Source of the DNA: Nitrosomonas sp. | GTDB taxonomy: Bacteria; Pseudomonadota; Gammaproteobacteria; Burkholderiales; Nitrosomonadaceae | Length of the DNA stretch: 64,000 bases | Direction of reading: 5' to 3' | Assembly: GCA_024281995.1 (NCBI GenBank) | Contig: JAMWZW010000009.1 | Coordinates: 1-64,000, forward strand | Shown here: positions 39,883-49,136 of the stretch, in pieces | How positions within the stretch are numbered: the first letter of the stretch is position 1 | Layout: each line of letters starts with the position of its first letter | Position numbers and translations under genes: made by a program | The notes under the pieces: model-generated | The model's input: the letters and a program-made list of their open reading frames with translations, nothing else | Told to the model about the DNA's origin: nothing | Databases searched by the model: none

Positions 39883-40185
39883 ATGGACTTAACACCTAGA
39901 GAGAAAGACAAATTGCAAATCTTTACTGCAGGATTACTTGCCGAAAGACGCAAAGCACGCGGTCTGCGACTTAATTATCCAGAAGCTGTTGCAATGATAA
40001 CTTGCGCAGTACTAGAAGGTGCCAGAGACGGCCGGACAGTCGCAGAATTGATGACTGCTGGTCAAAGGGTACTCACTCGCGCTGATGTCATGGAAGGCGT
40101 TCCTGAGATGATTCCGGATATTCAGGTCGAAGCAACATTTCCAGACGGAACCAAATTGGTTACTGTGCATAACCCGATAGTATAA
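39883..40185 (+). CDS. ureA: Urease gamma subunit
   Basis: 100 residues, full length: [71 protein letters not shown] precedes the ATG. The smallest structural subunit of three-chain bacterial urease (UreABC)3. 24 bases before ureB. Confidence 0.98.
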   Translation: MDLTPREKDKLQIFTAGLLAERRKARGLRLNYPEAVAMITCAVLEGARDGRTVAELMTAGQRVLTRADVMEGVPEMIPDIQVEATFPDGTKLVTVHNPIV

Positions 40186-40209
40186 ATTTACAAAAAATAG
40201 GAGATCACC

Positions 40210-40530
40210 ATGAGAGTACCGATGATTCCCGGAGAGGTATTTACTGAACCCGGTGAGATAGAGCTAAATGTTGGCCGAAAAACCAAGACTCTGACTGTTT
40301 CCAATGGAGGAGATCGTCCCATTCAAATAGGTTCTCACTTTCATTTCTACGAAGTAAATTCTGCCATGAAGTTCGATCGTGAAGCCGCCTATGGCATGCG
40401 CCTGAATATTATGGCAGGCACTGCTGTCCGCTTTGAACCTGGGCAAGAGCGGACTGTTGAACTCGTCGATCTTGCGGGAGACCGTATCGTTTACGGATTT
40501 AATCAAAAAGTGATGGGCAAACTGAAATAG
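40210..40530 (+). CDS. ureB: Urease beta subunit
   Basis: 106 residues, full length: [73 protein letters not shown] precedes the ATG. Structural subunit bridging UreA and UreC. 33 bases before ureC. Confidence 0.98.
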   Translation: MRVPMIPGEVFTEPGEIELNVGRKTKTLTVSNGGDRPIQIGSHFHFYEVNSAMKFDREAAYGMRLNIMAGTAVRFEPGQERTVELVDLAGDRIVYGFNQKVMGKLK

Positions 40531-40563
40531 TTTGTTTCGCAACAATTTTACAGGAGTAAAAAA

Positions 40564-42270
40564 ATGAGCGTAAAAATTTCCCGTCAAACCTATGCAGAAA
40601 TGATGGGCCCAACGACCGGCGATCGTGTTCGTTTAGCTGATACAGAACTTTTTATTGAAATTGAGAAAGACTTCACCACATATGGTGAAGAAGTGAAATT
40701 TGGTGGCGGCAAGGTTATTCGGGACGGCATGGGGCAATCACAACGCAATCATGCAGATGTCATGGATACTGTCATTACCAATGCTGTCCTCATTGACCAT
40801 TGGGGGATTGTCAAAGCAGATATTGGCATCAAGAATGGCAAAATTGCCGGTATTGGCAAAGCAGGAAACCCGGATATTCAGTCGAATATAACCATGGCAA
40901 TCGGTTCAGCCACTGAAATTATTGCGGGCGAAAACTTGATTGTTACGGCGGGAGGCGTTGATACCCATATTCACTTTATTTCACCTCAACAAGCTGAAGA
41001 CGCCATGATGAATGGCATTACTACCATGCTGGGTGGCGGTACTGGCCCTGCGGTAGGAACTGCAGCAACAACCTGTACACCCGGTCCTTGGCATATTCAT
41101 TCGATGCTCAGAGCTTCTGACGGATTAGTAATGAATACCGGCTTCTTTGGTAAAGGCAATACCAGTCTGCCTACCCCGCTTGAAGAACAAGTATCGGCAG
41201 GTGCCTGTGGGCTGAAACTGCATGAGGATTGGGGAACAACCTATGCTGCTATCGACAATTGTCTGAATGTTGCGGATAAATATGATGTGCAGGTTGCGAT
41301 TCATACGGATACCATCAACGAAGGTGGCTATCTGGAAAACACTATCGCTGCGATGAAAGACCGCACCATTCATACTTTCCACACCGAGGGCGCAGGCGGG
41401 GGTCATGCGCCGGATATTATCGCCGTCGTGGGTTTGGATAACGTATTGCCATCATCTACCAATCCCACCCGTCCCTACACCGTCAATACGCTCGATGAAC
41501 ATCTGGATATGTTGATGGTGTGTCATCATTTGCATGCCAATATCGCTGAGGATCTTGCTTTTGCAGAATCACGTATCCGCAAGGAAACAATTGCCGCCGA
41601 AGATATTTTGCATGACATGGGCGCCATTTCAATGATGTCGTCCGACTCGCAAGCAATGGGCCGGATCGGCGAGGTGGTATTACGTACCTGGCAAACTGCG
41701 CATAAAATGAAAGTACAGCGCGGTACTTTACAGGAAGATAATTCAAGGAACGACAATTTCCGAGTTAAACGTTACGTTGCCAAATACACGATTAATCCCG
41801 CCATTACTCATGGCATCGCTCATGCGATCGGATCAATTGAAGTAGGCAAATACGCGGATCTAGTGTTATGGAGACCGGCATTTTTCGGTGTTAAGCCCTC
41901 GATGATTCTCAAAGGTGGAATGATCGCTGCTTCATTGATGGGTGATCCCAATGCTTCCATTCCCACACCGCAGCCGGTGCATTACCGTTACATGTTTGGT
42001 GGATACGGAGGCGGAATCAAAACATCGTGCTTTACCTTTGCATCGCAAGCTGCATTAGGTGCGGGACTGGTCGATCAACTGAAACTCGACAAGAACCTGA
42101 TTGAAGTTAAAAATACCCGTAACCTGCGTAAGAAAGACATGATTCATAATAGTGCCACGCCAAAAATGGAAGTGGATCCGGAAACTTATGAAGTGCGCGC
42201 GGATGGCCAGCTTCTCACCTGCGGCGCCGAAGATGTGTTACCTATGGCGCAGCGGTACTTCTTGTTTTAG
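40564..42270 (+). CDS. ureC: Urease alpha (catalytic) subunit
   Basis: 568 residues. Nickel ligands and active site are all present: VDTHIHF (His135 and His137), GLKLHEDWG (carbamylated Lys218, His220), [25 protein letters not shown] (catalytic flap His321-322) and SSDSQAMGR (Asp). Hydrolyses urea to ammonia and carbamate with two Ni2+ ions in the cytoplasm. In an ammonia oxidiser the product feeds ammonia monooxygenase, and the CO2 can feed carbon fixation. CAGGAG precedes the ATG. A strong hairpin follows the stop by 40 bases. Confidence 0.98.
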   Translation: MSVKISRQTYAEMMGPTTGDRVRLADTELFIEIEKDFTTYGEEVKFGGGKVIRDGMGQSQRNHADVMDTVITNAVLIDHWGIVKADIGIKNGKIAGIGKAGNPDIQSNITMAIGSATEIIAGENLIVTAGGVDTHIHFISPQQAEDAMMNGITTMLGGGTGPAVGTAATTCTPGPWHIHSMLRASDGLVMNTGFFGKGNTSLPTPLEEQVSAGACGLKLHEDWGTTYAAIDNCLNVADKYDVQVAIHTDTINEGGYLENTIAAMKDRTIHTFHTEGAGGGHAPDIIAVVGLDNVLPSSTNPTRPYTVNTLDEHLDMLMVCHHLHANIAEDLAFAESRIRKETIAAEDILHDMGAISMMSSDSQAMGRIGEVVLRTWQTAHKMKVQRGTLQEDNSRNDNFRVKRYVAKYTINPAITHGIAHAIGSIEVGKYADLVLWRPAFFGVKPSMILKGGMIAASLMGDPNASIPTPQPVHYRYMFGGYGGGIKTSCFTFASQAALGAGLVDQLKLDKNLIEVKNTRNLRKKDMIHNSATPKMEVDPETYEVRADGQLLTCGAEDVLPMAQRYFLF

Positions 42271-42309
42271 GAGAAAACGCTGTAAGGGTATGCTTTATAT
42301 TTAACAGGA

Positions 42310-42340
42310 GGGTATTGCCGCGATTATCGCGGCAATACCC
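42310..42340. terminator. Perfect 14-bp hairpin between ureC and ureE
   Basis: GGGTATTGCCGCGA, loop TTA, then the exact complement TCGCGGCAATACCC. No T run follows (CTTCCAATAG), so it is not a classic intrinsic terminator. It could be an RNA-processing or 3'-stabilising element that raises ureABC over ureEFG, or a leaky terminator. Confidence 0.7.
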
Positions 42341-42375
42341 TTCCAATAGCTTTGATTATTCATAAAAACAATAAA

Positions 42376-42909
42376 ATGCTTACACTCAATACTAAAGTGG
42401 ATCAAGCAGAAACGATTTATGCGCAGCTCGTTCTGCCCTATGAAATGCGCGAAAACAGCAGATTGAGAACATCCCTTGCATCGGGCGAGGAAGTTGCCAT
42501 CTTTACTGCACGCGGCACCGTGCTCCGTCACAACGATTTGCTTAAAAGCGATGATGGCCATGTCGTTCAAATCATCGCTGCCAAGGAGCCCACGTACAAA
42601 GTAATCTGCCACTCACCCCATGATTTGTTGCGATGCGCTTTTCATTTAGGCAATCGCCACACGCAAACGCAAGTAGGAGAAGGTTTTTTACGTATCCACC
42701 AGGATGCTGTGTTAAAACAAATGCTGGAAGGCCTAGGTGCCACAATTATTGAAGAGGAAGCGCAATTTGAACCGGAATCAGGCGCTTATAGCGGGGGCGG
42801 ACACCATCATCATCATGGCGACGGTCATTATCATGCGCACGGCCCGTTGGCGCCCATCCCTACCCGGCAGCGAATTCACCGTCCGTCAGACATCGAAACA
42901 AAGGAATAG
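42376..42909 (+). CDS. ureE: Urease accessory nickel metallochaperone UreE
   Basis: 177 residues from ATG 42376 (MLTLNTKVDQAETIYAQ); the frame opens 24 bases earlier. N-terminal peptide-binding domain with LPYEMRENSRLRTSLASGEEV, C-terminal metal-binding domain with HLGNRHTQTQVGEG, and a His-rich tail GGHHHHHGDGHYHAHG for Ni2+ storage or delivery. No strong ribosome site, so translation may rely on the upstream message. The stop is 3 bases before the ureF start. Confidence 0.93.
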   Translation: MLTLNTKVDQAETIYAQLVLPYEMRENSRLRTSLASGEEVAIFTARGTVLRHNDLLKSDDGHVVQIIAAKEPTYKVICHSPHDLLRCAFHLGNRHTQTQVGEGFLRIHQDAVLKQMLEGLGATIIEEEAQFEPESGAYSGGGHHHHHGDGHYHAHGPLAPIPTRQRIHRPSDIETKE

Positions 42910-42912
42910 ACC

Positions 42913-43590
42913 TTGCAATCCGCCTTATTACTTCGCTTATTGCAATTAGCCAGTCCATCATTGCCGATCGGTGCATATACCTATTCCCAAGGCTTGGAAT
43001 CCGCTATTGAACTAGGCAGCGTTAACAATGAAAGCTCAGCAAAAACATGGATTACCGAATCGTTAAACATCGTTGCCGATTTTGAAGCGCCCATCGTATG
43101 GCGCCTGCTCAAGGCATTTGCCGCACGCGATGCTGAAGCCGTGAGTTACTGGAATGAATGCTTTATTGCAGCGCGCGATACCGCAGAATTCCGTGCCGAA
43201 ACAATACAAATGGGGTATTCATTAGCGAAACTCGTCATGGATCTCAAGGTGGCCGATGAATCATTGCGCACGATTCTTGCGAACCAATCCGAAATACCCT
43301 TGCCCACCGCTTTTGCCTGTGCGGCAGAAGCACTGGCTGTACCGCATGAAGCGGCGCTGCTGGGCATGCTGTTTTCGATGATCGAGAATCAAGTGCTGGT
43401 ATGCGTCAAATCGGTTCCACTGGGACAAGTTTCAGGACAAAACCTTCTGCTTTCTTTGCATTCCGCCATCGAGCATGCTGCGCAACATGCTCAACAGCTC
43501 GATGACGATGAATTATCCAATTGGGCGCCTGGACTATCATTACTGTCGATGCAGCATGAAATACAATATAGCAGAGTATATCGATCATAA
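42913..43590 (+). CDS. ureF: Urease accessory protein UreF
   Basis: 225 residues from a TTG start at 42913, immediately after ureE. Helical protein with LLQLASPSLPIGAYTYSQGLE, WNECFIAARDTAEFRAETIQMG and VPLGQVSGQNLLLSLHSAIEHA, all UreF signatures. It modulates UreG GTPase and gates nickel insertion with UreD. Separated from ureG by 18 bases. Confidence 0.95.
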   Translation: MQSALLLRLLQLASPSLPIGAYTYSQGLESAIELGSVNNESSAKTWITESLNIVADFEAPIVWRLLKAFAARDAEAVSYWNECFIAARDTAEFRAETIQMGYSLAKLVMDLKVADESLRTILANQSEIPLPTAFACAAEALAVPHEAALLGMLFSMIENQVLVCVKSVPLGQVSGQNLLLSLHSAIEHAAQHAQQLDDDELSNWAPGLSLLSMQHEIQYSRVYRS

Positions 43591-43608
43591 TTTAGTGGAA
43601 ATAATAAC

Positions 43609-44244
43609 GTGAACAGACAATCAAACCCTCTTAGAGTCGGTATCGGCGGTCCGGTCGGTTCCGGAAAAACAGCCTTATGCGAAGCATTGAGCAAAAAAAT
43701 GCGCGACCATTACGAAATGGCTGTGATCACAAATGATATCTATACCAAGGAAGACATGGAGATCTTGTTGCGCGCTAATGCGTTGCCTCCGGAACGCCTG
43801 ATGGGTGTGGAGACAGGCGGATGCCCGCATACCGCCATTAGAGAAGATGCTTCCATCAACCTCGAAGCGATTGCGCGCATGACGGCAGATTTTCCTAATC
43901 TCGACCTGATTCTGATCGAATCGGGTGGCGACAATTTGGCCTCCACATTCAGCCCTGAGCTCTCCGATCTGACAATTTATGTCATTGACGTCGCTGCAGG
44001 CGAAAAAATACCACGTAAAGGCGGCCCCGGCATCACTCGCTCAGCATTGCTTGTCATCAATAAAACGGATCTGGCTCCGCACGTCGGCGCAAGCTTGGAA
44101 GTCATGGCACGGGATGCAAAAAGAATGCGCGGAGACCGGCCCTTTGTATTCACCAACTTGCATACCGGAGAAGGCGTCGACCAAGTTGTCGATTTCATTG
44201 TAAAACAAGGGCTACTGGATGAAGTGAAGCAACGGGTAAGTTAA
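43609..44244 (+). CDS. ureG: Urease accessory GTPase UreG
   Basis: 211 residues from GTG 43609. GTPase motifs: P-loop [26 protein letters not shown], the metal site [15 protein letters not shown] (Cys-Pro-His), [15 protein letters not shown] and the NKTDLAP specificity motif. Provides GTP-dependent nickel delivery. Last accessory gene, 113 bases before the urea transporter. Confidence 0.97.
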   Translation: MNRQSNPLRVGIGGPVGSGKTALCEALSKKMRDHYEMAVITNDIYTKEDMEILLRANALPPERLMGVETGGCPHTAIREDASINLEAIARMTADFPNLDLILIESGGDNLASTFSPELSDLTIYVIDVAAGEKIPRKGGPGITRSALLVINKTDLAPHVGASLEVMARDAKRMRGDRPFVFTNLHTGEGVDQVVDFIVKQGLLDEVKQRVS

Positions 44245-44357
44245 GAAGCGCTGCGGTACATTTGAATAACCCGCCTTCATCTCAAAAGTGAAGCATAATA
44301 TCTATAAGTTACTGTAATTGTTATTACTTTTATCACAAACTTTAGGAGTTCGTCACC

Positions 44358-45335
44358 ATGGACTGGTCTTTATCGATTGACAAAGCTATACCAAGACCTC
44401 TGCGTGTTATCTTCAGAGGCGTAGGACAAGTTTTTTTCTGTTGCAATGCCGTTACCGGCCTTATTTTCCTAATCGCTTTGTACGTTGGCGGAATTACGGC
44501 AGGCCTGGCCGCCACGGTGGGTGTAATCAGCAGCACGGTAGCAGCCTACTTGCTGGGATTCTCCGAAGATGATATCGACGCTGGTTTATATGGATTCAAC
44601 GGCACCCTGGTAGGACCCTGTCTATTTCTATTTCTGGAAAATACACCGCAGTTGTGGTTGTATGTCGTACTCGCTTCGATCTTGTCCACTGTCGTTTTAG
44701 CGGCGTTAATGCGAATTTTGCAACCCTATAACATTCCCGCTTCTACTTCGCCATTTGTGTTGGCGTGCTGGATGTTCATGGTTGCCGTCTATTCTTTTGA
44801 TGGATTCTCCCGTGGCCCGGTATTACCCGCCCCGGCAATTCCCGCTGACATTGCGACCGCATCCGTGGTCACGACAGAGTTTGCAAGCTTATCGCAAGAG
44901 GCAATTGAAGCTTGGTATACCGCAATAACTAAAGGCGTTGGTGAAGTCATGTTTGCCGATAGCGTCATTGTCGGGATTTTATTTCTTGTAGGCATAGCCA
45001 TCACCTCGCTGCGCGGCGCGCTCATGGCACTGGCAGGCGCAATCGTCGGCGTTGTCATCCCTATTTGCCTTGGTGCGGATAAGACGCTGATTGAAATGGG
45101 ATTGTACGGATTCAATCCGGTATTGACTATGATGGCGGTGGGCTGGGTGTTTCTGAGACCAACTACGGGCACTGCAATCCTTGCACTACTTGCGGGTATA
45201 CTGACGGTTATTTGCCAAGCTGGCTTGGCTAATTTTCTTGCACCGATTGGACTGCCAACACTGACATTTCCATTTGTATTGACTATGTGGATGTTCCTGT
45301 TTGCAGCCAGTAAATCCAAATACTGGGCAAGCTGA
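44358..45335 (+). CDS. Urea transporter (UT family)
   Basis: 325 residues, very hydrophobic, with about ten transmembrane helices in two homologous halves. Each half has the urea-channel motif: YGFNGTLVGPCLFLFLE in the first and YGFNPVLTMMAVGWVF in the second. This is the UT/Yut-type passive urea channel, not an ABC system. TAGGAG precedes the ATG. Placed to bring urea across the inner membrane to urease. Ends the forward operon, with a terminator at 45362. Confidence 0.9.
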   Translation: MDWSLSIDKAIPRPLRVIFRGVGQVFFCCNAVTGLIFLIALYVGGITAGLAATVGVISSTVAAYLLGFSEDDIDAGLYGFNGTLVGPCLFLFLENTPQLWLYVVLASILSTVVLAALMRILQPYNIPASTSPFVLACWMFMVAVYSFDGFSRGPVLPAPAIPADIATASVVTTEFASLSQEAIEAWYTAITKGVGEVMFADSVIVGILFLVGIAITSLRGALMALAGAIVGVVIPICLGADKTLIEMGLYGFNPVLTMMAVGWVFLRPTTGTAILALLAGILTVICQAGLANFLAPIGLPTLTFPFVLTMWMFLFAASKSKYWAS

Positions 45336-45361
45336 CACCAGCAAAAATCCGATTTCAGATT

Positions 45362-45395
45362 AACCCTCGTTTCTTAGAACGGGGGGGTTTTATTG
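45362..45395 (+). terminator. Terminator-like hairpin after the urea transporter
   Basis: AACCCTCGTT and AACGGGGGGGTT pair with a few mismatches around loop TCTTAG, followed by TTATTGG. It lies between convergent genes, the transporter (plus) and nikR (minus), so may serve both. Confidence 0.5.
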
Positions 45396-45408
45396 GTTTA
45401 ACTTTATC

Positions 45409-45876
45409 TCAAGTCAACGGCTTGCTATGAATATGCGAACTGCTTGAGTGCGTGTGATTGTGATTGCTTTGCGCCAGCTCAATCGGCACGATATGCAATT
45501 TGCCATGCCGCACACCATTCGTAGCAATAATTTGGTTGGCGAAACGCCTGACATCCTCAATAATGCCTCGAAGAATCACCACTTCCAGGCAATTCTCATG
45601 ATCCATATGCACATGCATACTCGACAGGGTTAAATCATGATGATGATGATGCGCAGATGTGACCTGACTGGCTAAATCCCTTTCATGGTGGTTATAAATA
45701 TAACTCAATGTAGCGATACAGTAGCCTTTGTTGTCTTTTTGCATGCGCGCCGTTTCAAGATATTCGCGCACAAGATCCCGAATTGCTTCTGAGCGATTGT
45801 CATAACCACGCGCATGGGAAAGTTTGTCGAACTGTTCAAAAAGCTGCTCATCCATCGAAATCGTAAAGCGCTCCAT
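45409..45876 (-). CDS. nikR: Nickel-responsive regulator NikR
   Basis: 155 residues. Ribbon-helix-helix DNA-binding domain at the N terminus (MERFTISMDEQLFEQFDKL, NRSEAIRDLVREYL) and ACT-like metal-binding domain with MHVHMDHENCLEVVIL, where His88, His90 and Cys96 plus His77 in an HHHHHDL run match the square-planar Ni site (E. coli His76, 87, 89, Cys95). A 15-residue C-terminal tail HNHTHSSSSHIHS is an uncommon His-rich addition. Represses nickel uptake genes when Ni is replete. A good operator match lies 2.2 kb away (48110). Confidence 0.95.
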   Translation of the reverse strand: MERFTISMDEQLFEQFDKLSHARGYDNRSEAIRDLVREYLETARMQKDNKGYCIATLSYIYNHHERDLASQVTSAHHHHHDLTLSSMHVHMDHENCLEVVILRGIIEDVRRFANQIIATNGVRHGKLHIVPIELAQSNHNHTHSSSSHIHSKPLT

Positions 45877-45926
45877 AAAAGCTCCTCAGGAATTATCAAT
45901 AAAATACATCGTAAAAATCTACCTCC

Positions 45927-45962
45927 GATAAAAATAAAAATGATTACCGGTTTATTTTTATC
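45927..45962. terminator. AT-rich 12-bp inverted repeat after the TonB receptor gene
   Basis: GATAAAAATAAA and TTTATTTTTATC, perfect, with a 12-base spacer. It starts 2 bases past the receptor stop and lies 51 bases upstream of nikR on the same strand. Weak stem for a terminator; an operator is possible. Confidence 0.4.
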
Positions 45963-45964
45963 TT

Positions 45965-48043
45965 CTAAAAATTGGCCACCAAATTAACCCGTAGTGAACG
46001 GCTCTCAATCGGATGGAAGTGCACATCATTCAGACCGGCGGCAGGCTCGCCCGGGAGCCTTGAAGTATAGTAGTAATCGATGGCGTGAGCATGTGTATTA
46101 AGCAAATTAAATCCTTGCAGGATCACACGTACATTATTGCCGATTTTATAACCGATCTGTCCATTCAATGTTACGGTGTGATCGGATTGCACGCTGTTAT
46201 CTTCGATCAATGGGCGCTTGCCGAAATAACGAAGCTGCATGCTGCCGAATAAAGGACCAATGTTGTCGACGGAAACTGCCAGCTTGCCTACCCCTCTGAT
46301 TGCTCCCGGTATGTGATGGCCACTGGGATCGACGTCACTAAAACGCGCACGCGCCAACGCATAATCGACATCGATCGTTAACCAGTCCGTCGGCATATAA
46401 AACAGCGAAGCCTCAAATCCTTCCCGCCTGCTCGGGCGGCTTGCTTCGGTTGTTCCGGCATCTCCCACAAACAACAATTCTGAATCCAAATCCAACCGGA
46501 ATGCTGCAAAGGAAGCCTGTAAACCTGGAATGATGGCAGTACGAAATCCAACCTCATAACCCGTCGAGCGCACCAGCGGATGAACCCGGTTGATAACCTC
46601 CCCCGATTTAGGATCAACGGTTGAAGTCGTTCCGCGTGCATCATTGCTATGAAACCCGCTGCCATAGTTGAAATAAAATTCCGTTTGCGCCCAAGGACCA
46701 AAAATCAGACCCAATTTAGGATTCGTCATGCTGTCATAGCGATTGCCTGAATTCGTGCTGAGATTGCTGTTCACATCAAACCAATAATAATCCGAACGCA
46801 CCCCCGCCACACTGCGGAATTTCTCAAACCATTGGATGCTGTTGTGATAAAAAATTCCTATGCTATTTTGGTTAATATGATCCTTACGCGTGATTGACAA
46901 AGTCTGACGTTCTTTGGTACTGAGCAATCCATTGTCGATCACGTCGTTTTGAAACTGAACACCTACTGTATTTTCCACCTCCAATCCGGCAATCTTATTG
47001 ATCCACATATGGCTGACATTCATCGCCGATTGAAAGCGTTTATCGCGTTGCGAAAACTGATCTCCGTTGAAGGGGTCATCCAGAAAATAGGTAAAATTTG
47101 AAAACAGCGCGAGATTGCTATGTAAAGTATAGAGATTAAAATCGGTCACACCAAAGCGGCCGGCGTGCCGCAATGCGGTGGATAAACTGAAACGGTGCGA
47201 CTCGCCCCCGCTGCTCGGATCGATTGTCCCAAGCCGGGGAACAATACCGCCGGCTACGCCGCGGGCCGGAATCTGATCGGTGGAATTCCAATTTCCGCCA
47301 TAACCCATTGCCGTCACATTGAATTTGGTCGTTCCCGTATCTTGGCTATAGCGCAACACCGTGTTGAATTTCTTGAAATCTTCATGCTTGATCCACGGAC
47401 CGTCTTTAGTAAGCAACTCAACCGCATACAAAACATTGCCTTGCCCAACTTCGTGCGACTTGGCCACCAATCCACGCATAAAGCCCTGCTCGCCTAAGCC
47501 ATAACTGGCTATACCTTTGGGTAGCTTATCGACATAACTCATAGTAACGGCGCCAGCCGATGAAAAATCGCCCTGGCTGGCATGGTAAGGACCTTTCAGA
47601 TACTGCAAATTCCCCATTAATTCCGGGATGATAAAATTAGTATCCGCCCAACCTTGGCCATGACCGTGCGAACGCTGGTTGACTAACATGCCATCGACGG
47701 TAATGCGCAAATCGGTGCCATGATCGAGATTGAAACCACGCAAAAAATATTGATTGGCCTTTCCTTCGCCGCTATGCTGCGTCACAATCAGTCCCGGTAC
47801 TGTTTCAAGCAACTCTCCGGGACGATAAACCGTACGTAAATCAAGTTGATGCTTCAATACCGTACCTTCCGTAGCGGAATTCGCACTGCCGATCAATTCC
47901 CGCGCATTGCCGCGCACGATCATTTCCTTCAAGGTCGGAATGCCAGCCGCAATAACCATGCATGGCATAGATGACAGAAGAAAAAAAATGCTGCTTAAGA
48001 CTTTCAACACCGCTGCCACAGGCTGCTTCATTATATTTCGCAC
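45965..48043 (-). CDS. TonB-dependent outer membrane receptor, predicted nickel uptake
   Basis: 692 residues from GTG 48043 (GGGGAG 8 bases upstream); ATG 48031 is an alternative. Signal peptide (ends MVIAA), plug domain with ETVPGLIVTQHSGEGKANQYFLRGF and HGTDLRITVDGM, then a 22-strand barrel ending in Phe. A His/Gly-rich loop NQRSHGHGQGWADTNFI in the plug could contact metal. Lies between nikR and a divergent metal ABC importer, with a NikR-type operator in its 5' region. Nickel (or nickel-chelate) as substrate is inferred from this context. Confidence 0.8.
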   Translation of the reverse strand: MRNIMKQPVAAVLKVLSSIFFLLSSMPCMVIAAGIPTLKEMIVRGNARELIGSANSATEGTVLKHQLDLRTVYRPGELLETVPGLIVTQHSGEGKANQYFLRGFNLDHGTDLRITVDGMLVNQRSHGHGQGWADTNFIIPELMGNLQYLKGPYHASQGDFSSAGAVTMSYVDKLPKGIASYGLGEQGFMRGLVAKSHEVGQGNVLYAVELLTKDGPWIKHEDFKKFNTVLRYSQDTGTTKFNVTAMGYGGNWNSTDQIPARGVAGGIVPRLGTIDPSSGGESHRFSLSTALRHAGRFGVTDFNLYTLHSNLALFSNFTYFLDDPFNGDQFSQRDKRFQSAMNVSHMWINKIAGLEVENTVGVQFQNDVIDNGLLSTKERQTLSITRKDHINQNSIGIFYHNSIQWFEKFRSVAGVRSDYYWFDVNSNLSTNSGNRYDSMTNPKLGLIFGPWAQTEFYFNYGSGFHSNDARGTTSTVDPKSGEVINRVHPLVRSTGYEVGFRTAIIPGLQASFAAFRLDLDSELLFVGDAGTTEASRPSRREGFEASLFYMPTDWLTIDVDYALARARFSDVDPSGHHIPGAIRGVGKLAVSVDNIGPLFGSMQLRYFGKRPLIEDNSVQSDHTVTLNGQIGYKIGNNVRVILQGFNLLNTHAHAIDYYYTSRLPGEPAAGLNDVHFHPIESRSLRVNLVANF

Positions 48044-48071
48044 GTATTTTCTCCCCAGAATTACGTATTTT

Positions 48072-48088
48072 CCTACAATTCGTGTAGG
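48072..48088. promoter_or_regulatory. Small palindrome in the TonB-receptor leader
   Basis: CCTACA-ATTCG-TGTAGG, perfect 6-bp arms, 29 bases upstream of the receptor start. Could be an RNA hairpin or a second protein site. Weak evidence. Confidence 0.3.
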
Positions 48089-48109
48089 ATTTTTATTTTA
48101 ACTTAAAAA

Positions 48110-48138
48110 TGTATGATAAATTATTTTTTTTTCATACA
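48110..48138. promoter_or_regulatory. NikR-type operator
   Basis: TGTATGA and TCATACA separated by a 15-base AT-rich spacer. The known E. coli NikR operator is GTATGA-N16-TCATAC, so the half sites match exactly and the spacer is one base shorter. It lies 27 bases upstream of the ABC importer's ATG and 66 bases upstream of the receptor's start, placed to control both divergent units. Confidence 0.7.
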
Positions 48139-48164
48139 CTGTTATTTTTTTCCAAGGAGCTCTT

Positions 48165-49136
48165 ATGAAGAACAAAGCAGTTAGCAGTATCAGGGATCTA
48201 TGCTTAGGCGCGTTATTACTTTTTCTTCATACTCAAGTAGTTGCGCAAGGAACACAAGAAAGACCCAAAGTCATCACTACCGTTTCACCCATTACTAATA
48301 TTGTGCAAAATATTGGCGGAACGCACGTTCAAGTCATAGGTATCGTTCCAGATGGCACTGACTCTCATACCTTTGAACCGCTACCTTCCGATATCAAGAT
48401 AATACAGGCGGCCGACTTGATTATTGCCAATGGTCTCGATTTGGAATTACCCACGATGAACTTAGCTAAAAAAGTAAAAAAACCGCAAACCGCCATTCTG
48501 CAATTGGGAAACAACGTACTGAACGAAGAAGATTGGCAGTATGATTTCAGTTTTCCGCGCGAGCTAGGACATCCCAATCCGCATTTATGGCTTAATATCG
48601 AATTGGTTATGGGTTACACGGACATCATCAGAGATAATCTGATTGCATTAGATCCATCCAATAAAACGACTTATCAGACCAATGCGGCAATCTATCGCGA
48701 CAAATTAAAAAAATTGGATCGGGCAATTTTTAAATGTGTTGAGACAATTCCGGAAAAAAACCGTAAACTGGTTACCTATCATGATTCTTTTGCCTACTTC
48801 GCGCCCCGTTACGGCATGACAGTCATCGCAGCCGTCCAGCCTTCCAATTTTTCCGAACCGGGTCCCCAGGAAGTCATTCATATCATCAAGCAAATCAATC
48901 ATACCGGTGTGCCGGCAATCTTTGGCTCCGAAGTTTTTCCCAGCAAAGTAATGGAACAAATTGCTCGCGAGGCCAAAGTCAAATTTGTTGACCAGTTGTC
49001 CGACGACGAATTGCCGCCCCCCCCCAATAATTCTTTCATCGGTATGATGGCAAGCAATCTGACGATCATGACCGAAGCGCTTGGCGGTGATGCAACATGT
49101 ATGGCAGGTATTGATGCAAGCAATAACACCTTCTGA
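48165..49136 (+). CDS. Metal ABC transporter, substrate-binding protein
   Basis: 323 residues of the cluster 9 (ZnuA/TroA) family, AGGAG 5 bases before ATG 48165. Signal peptide ends VVAQ (about residue 28). Metal-site regions: DGTDSHTFEPLPSDI, NPHLWLNIE, HDSFAYFAPRYGM, FGSEVFPSKVM. The long His-rich loop of typical ZnuA is absent. Family members import Zn, Mn or Fe; the NikR operator just upstream and the urease/NikR neighbours suggest nickel here. Overlaps the ATPase gene by 23 bases. Confidence 0.82.
   Translation: MKNKAVSSIRDLCLGALLLFLHTQVVAQGTQERPKVITTVSPITNIVQNIGGTHVQVIGIVPDGTDSHTFEPLPSDIKIIQAADLIIANGLDLELPTMNLAKKVKKPQTAILQLGNNVLNEEDWQYDFSFPRELGHPNPHLWLNIELVMGYTDIIRDNLIALDPSNKTTYQTNAAIYRDKLKKLDRAIFKCVETIPEKNRKLVTYHDSFAYFAPRYGMTVIAAVQPSNFSEPGPQEVIHIIKQINHTGVPAIFGSEVFPSKVMEQIAREAKVKFVDQLSDDELPPPPNNSFIGMMASNLTIMTEALGGDATCMAGIDASNNTF

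Noticed and set aside
42802-42845. CAT/CAC-rich run resembling a simple repeat
   Set aside because: It is the in-frame His tail of UreE, expected for the family.
44789-45319. 176-codon minus-strand frame inside the urea transporter
   Set aside because: Antisense shadow; low-complexity product.
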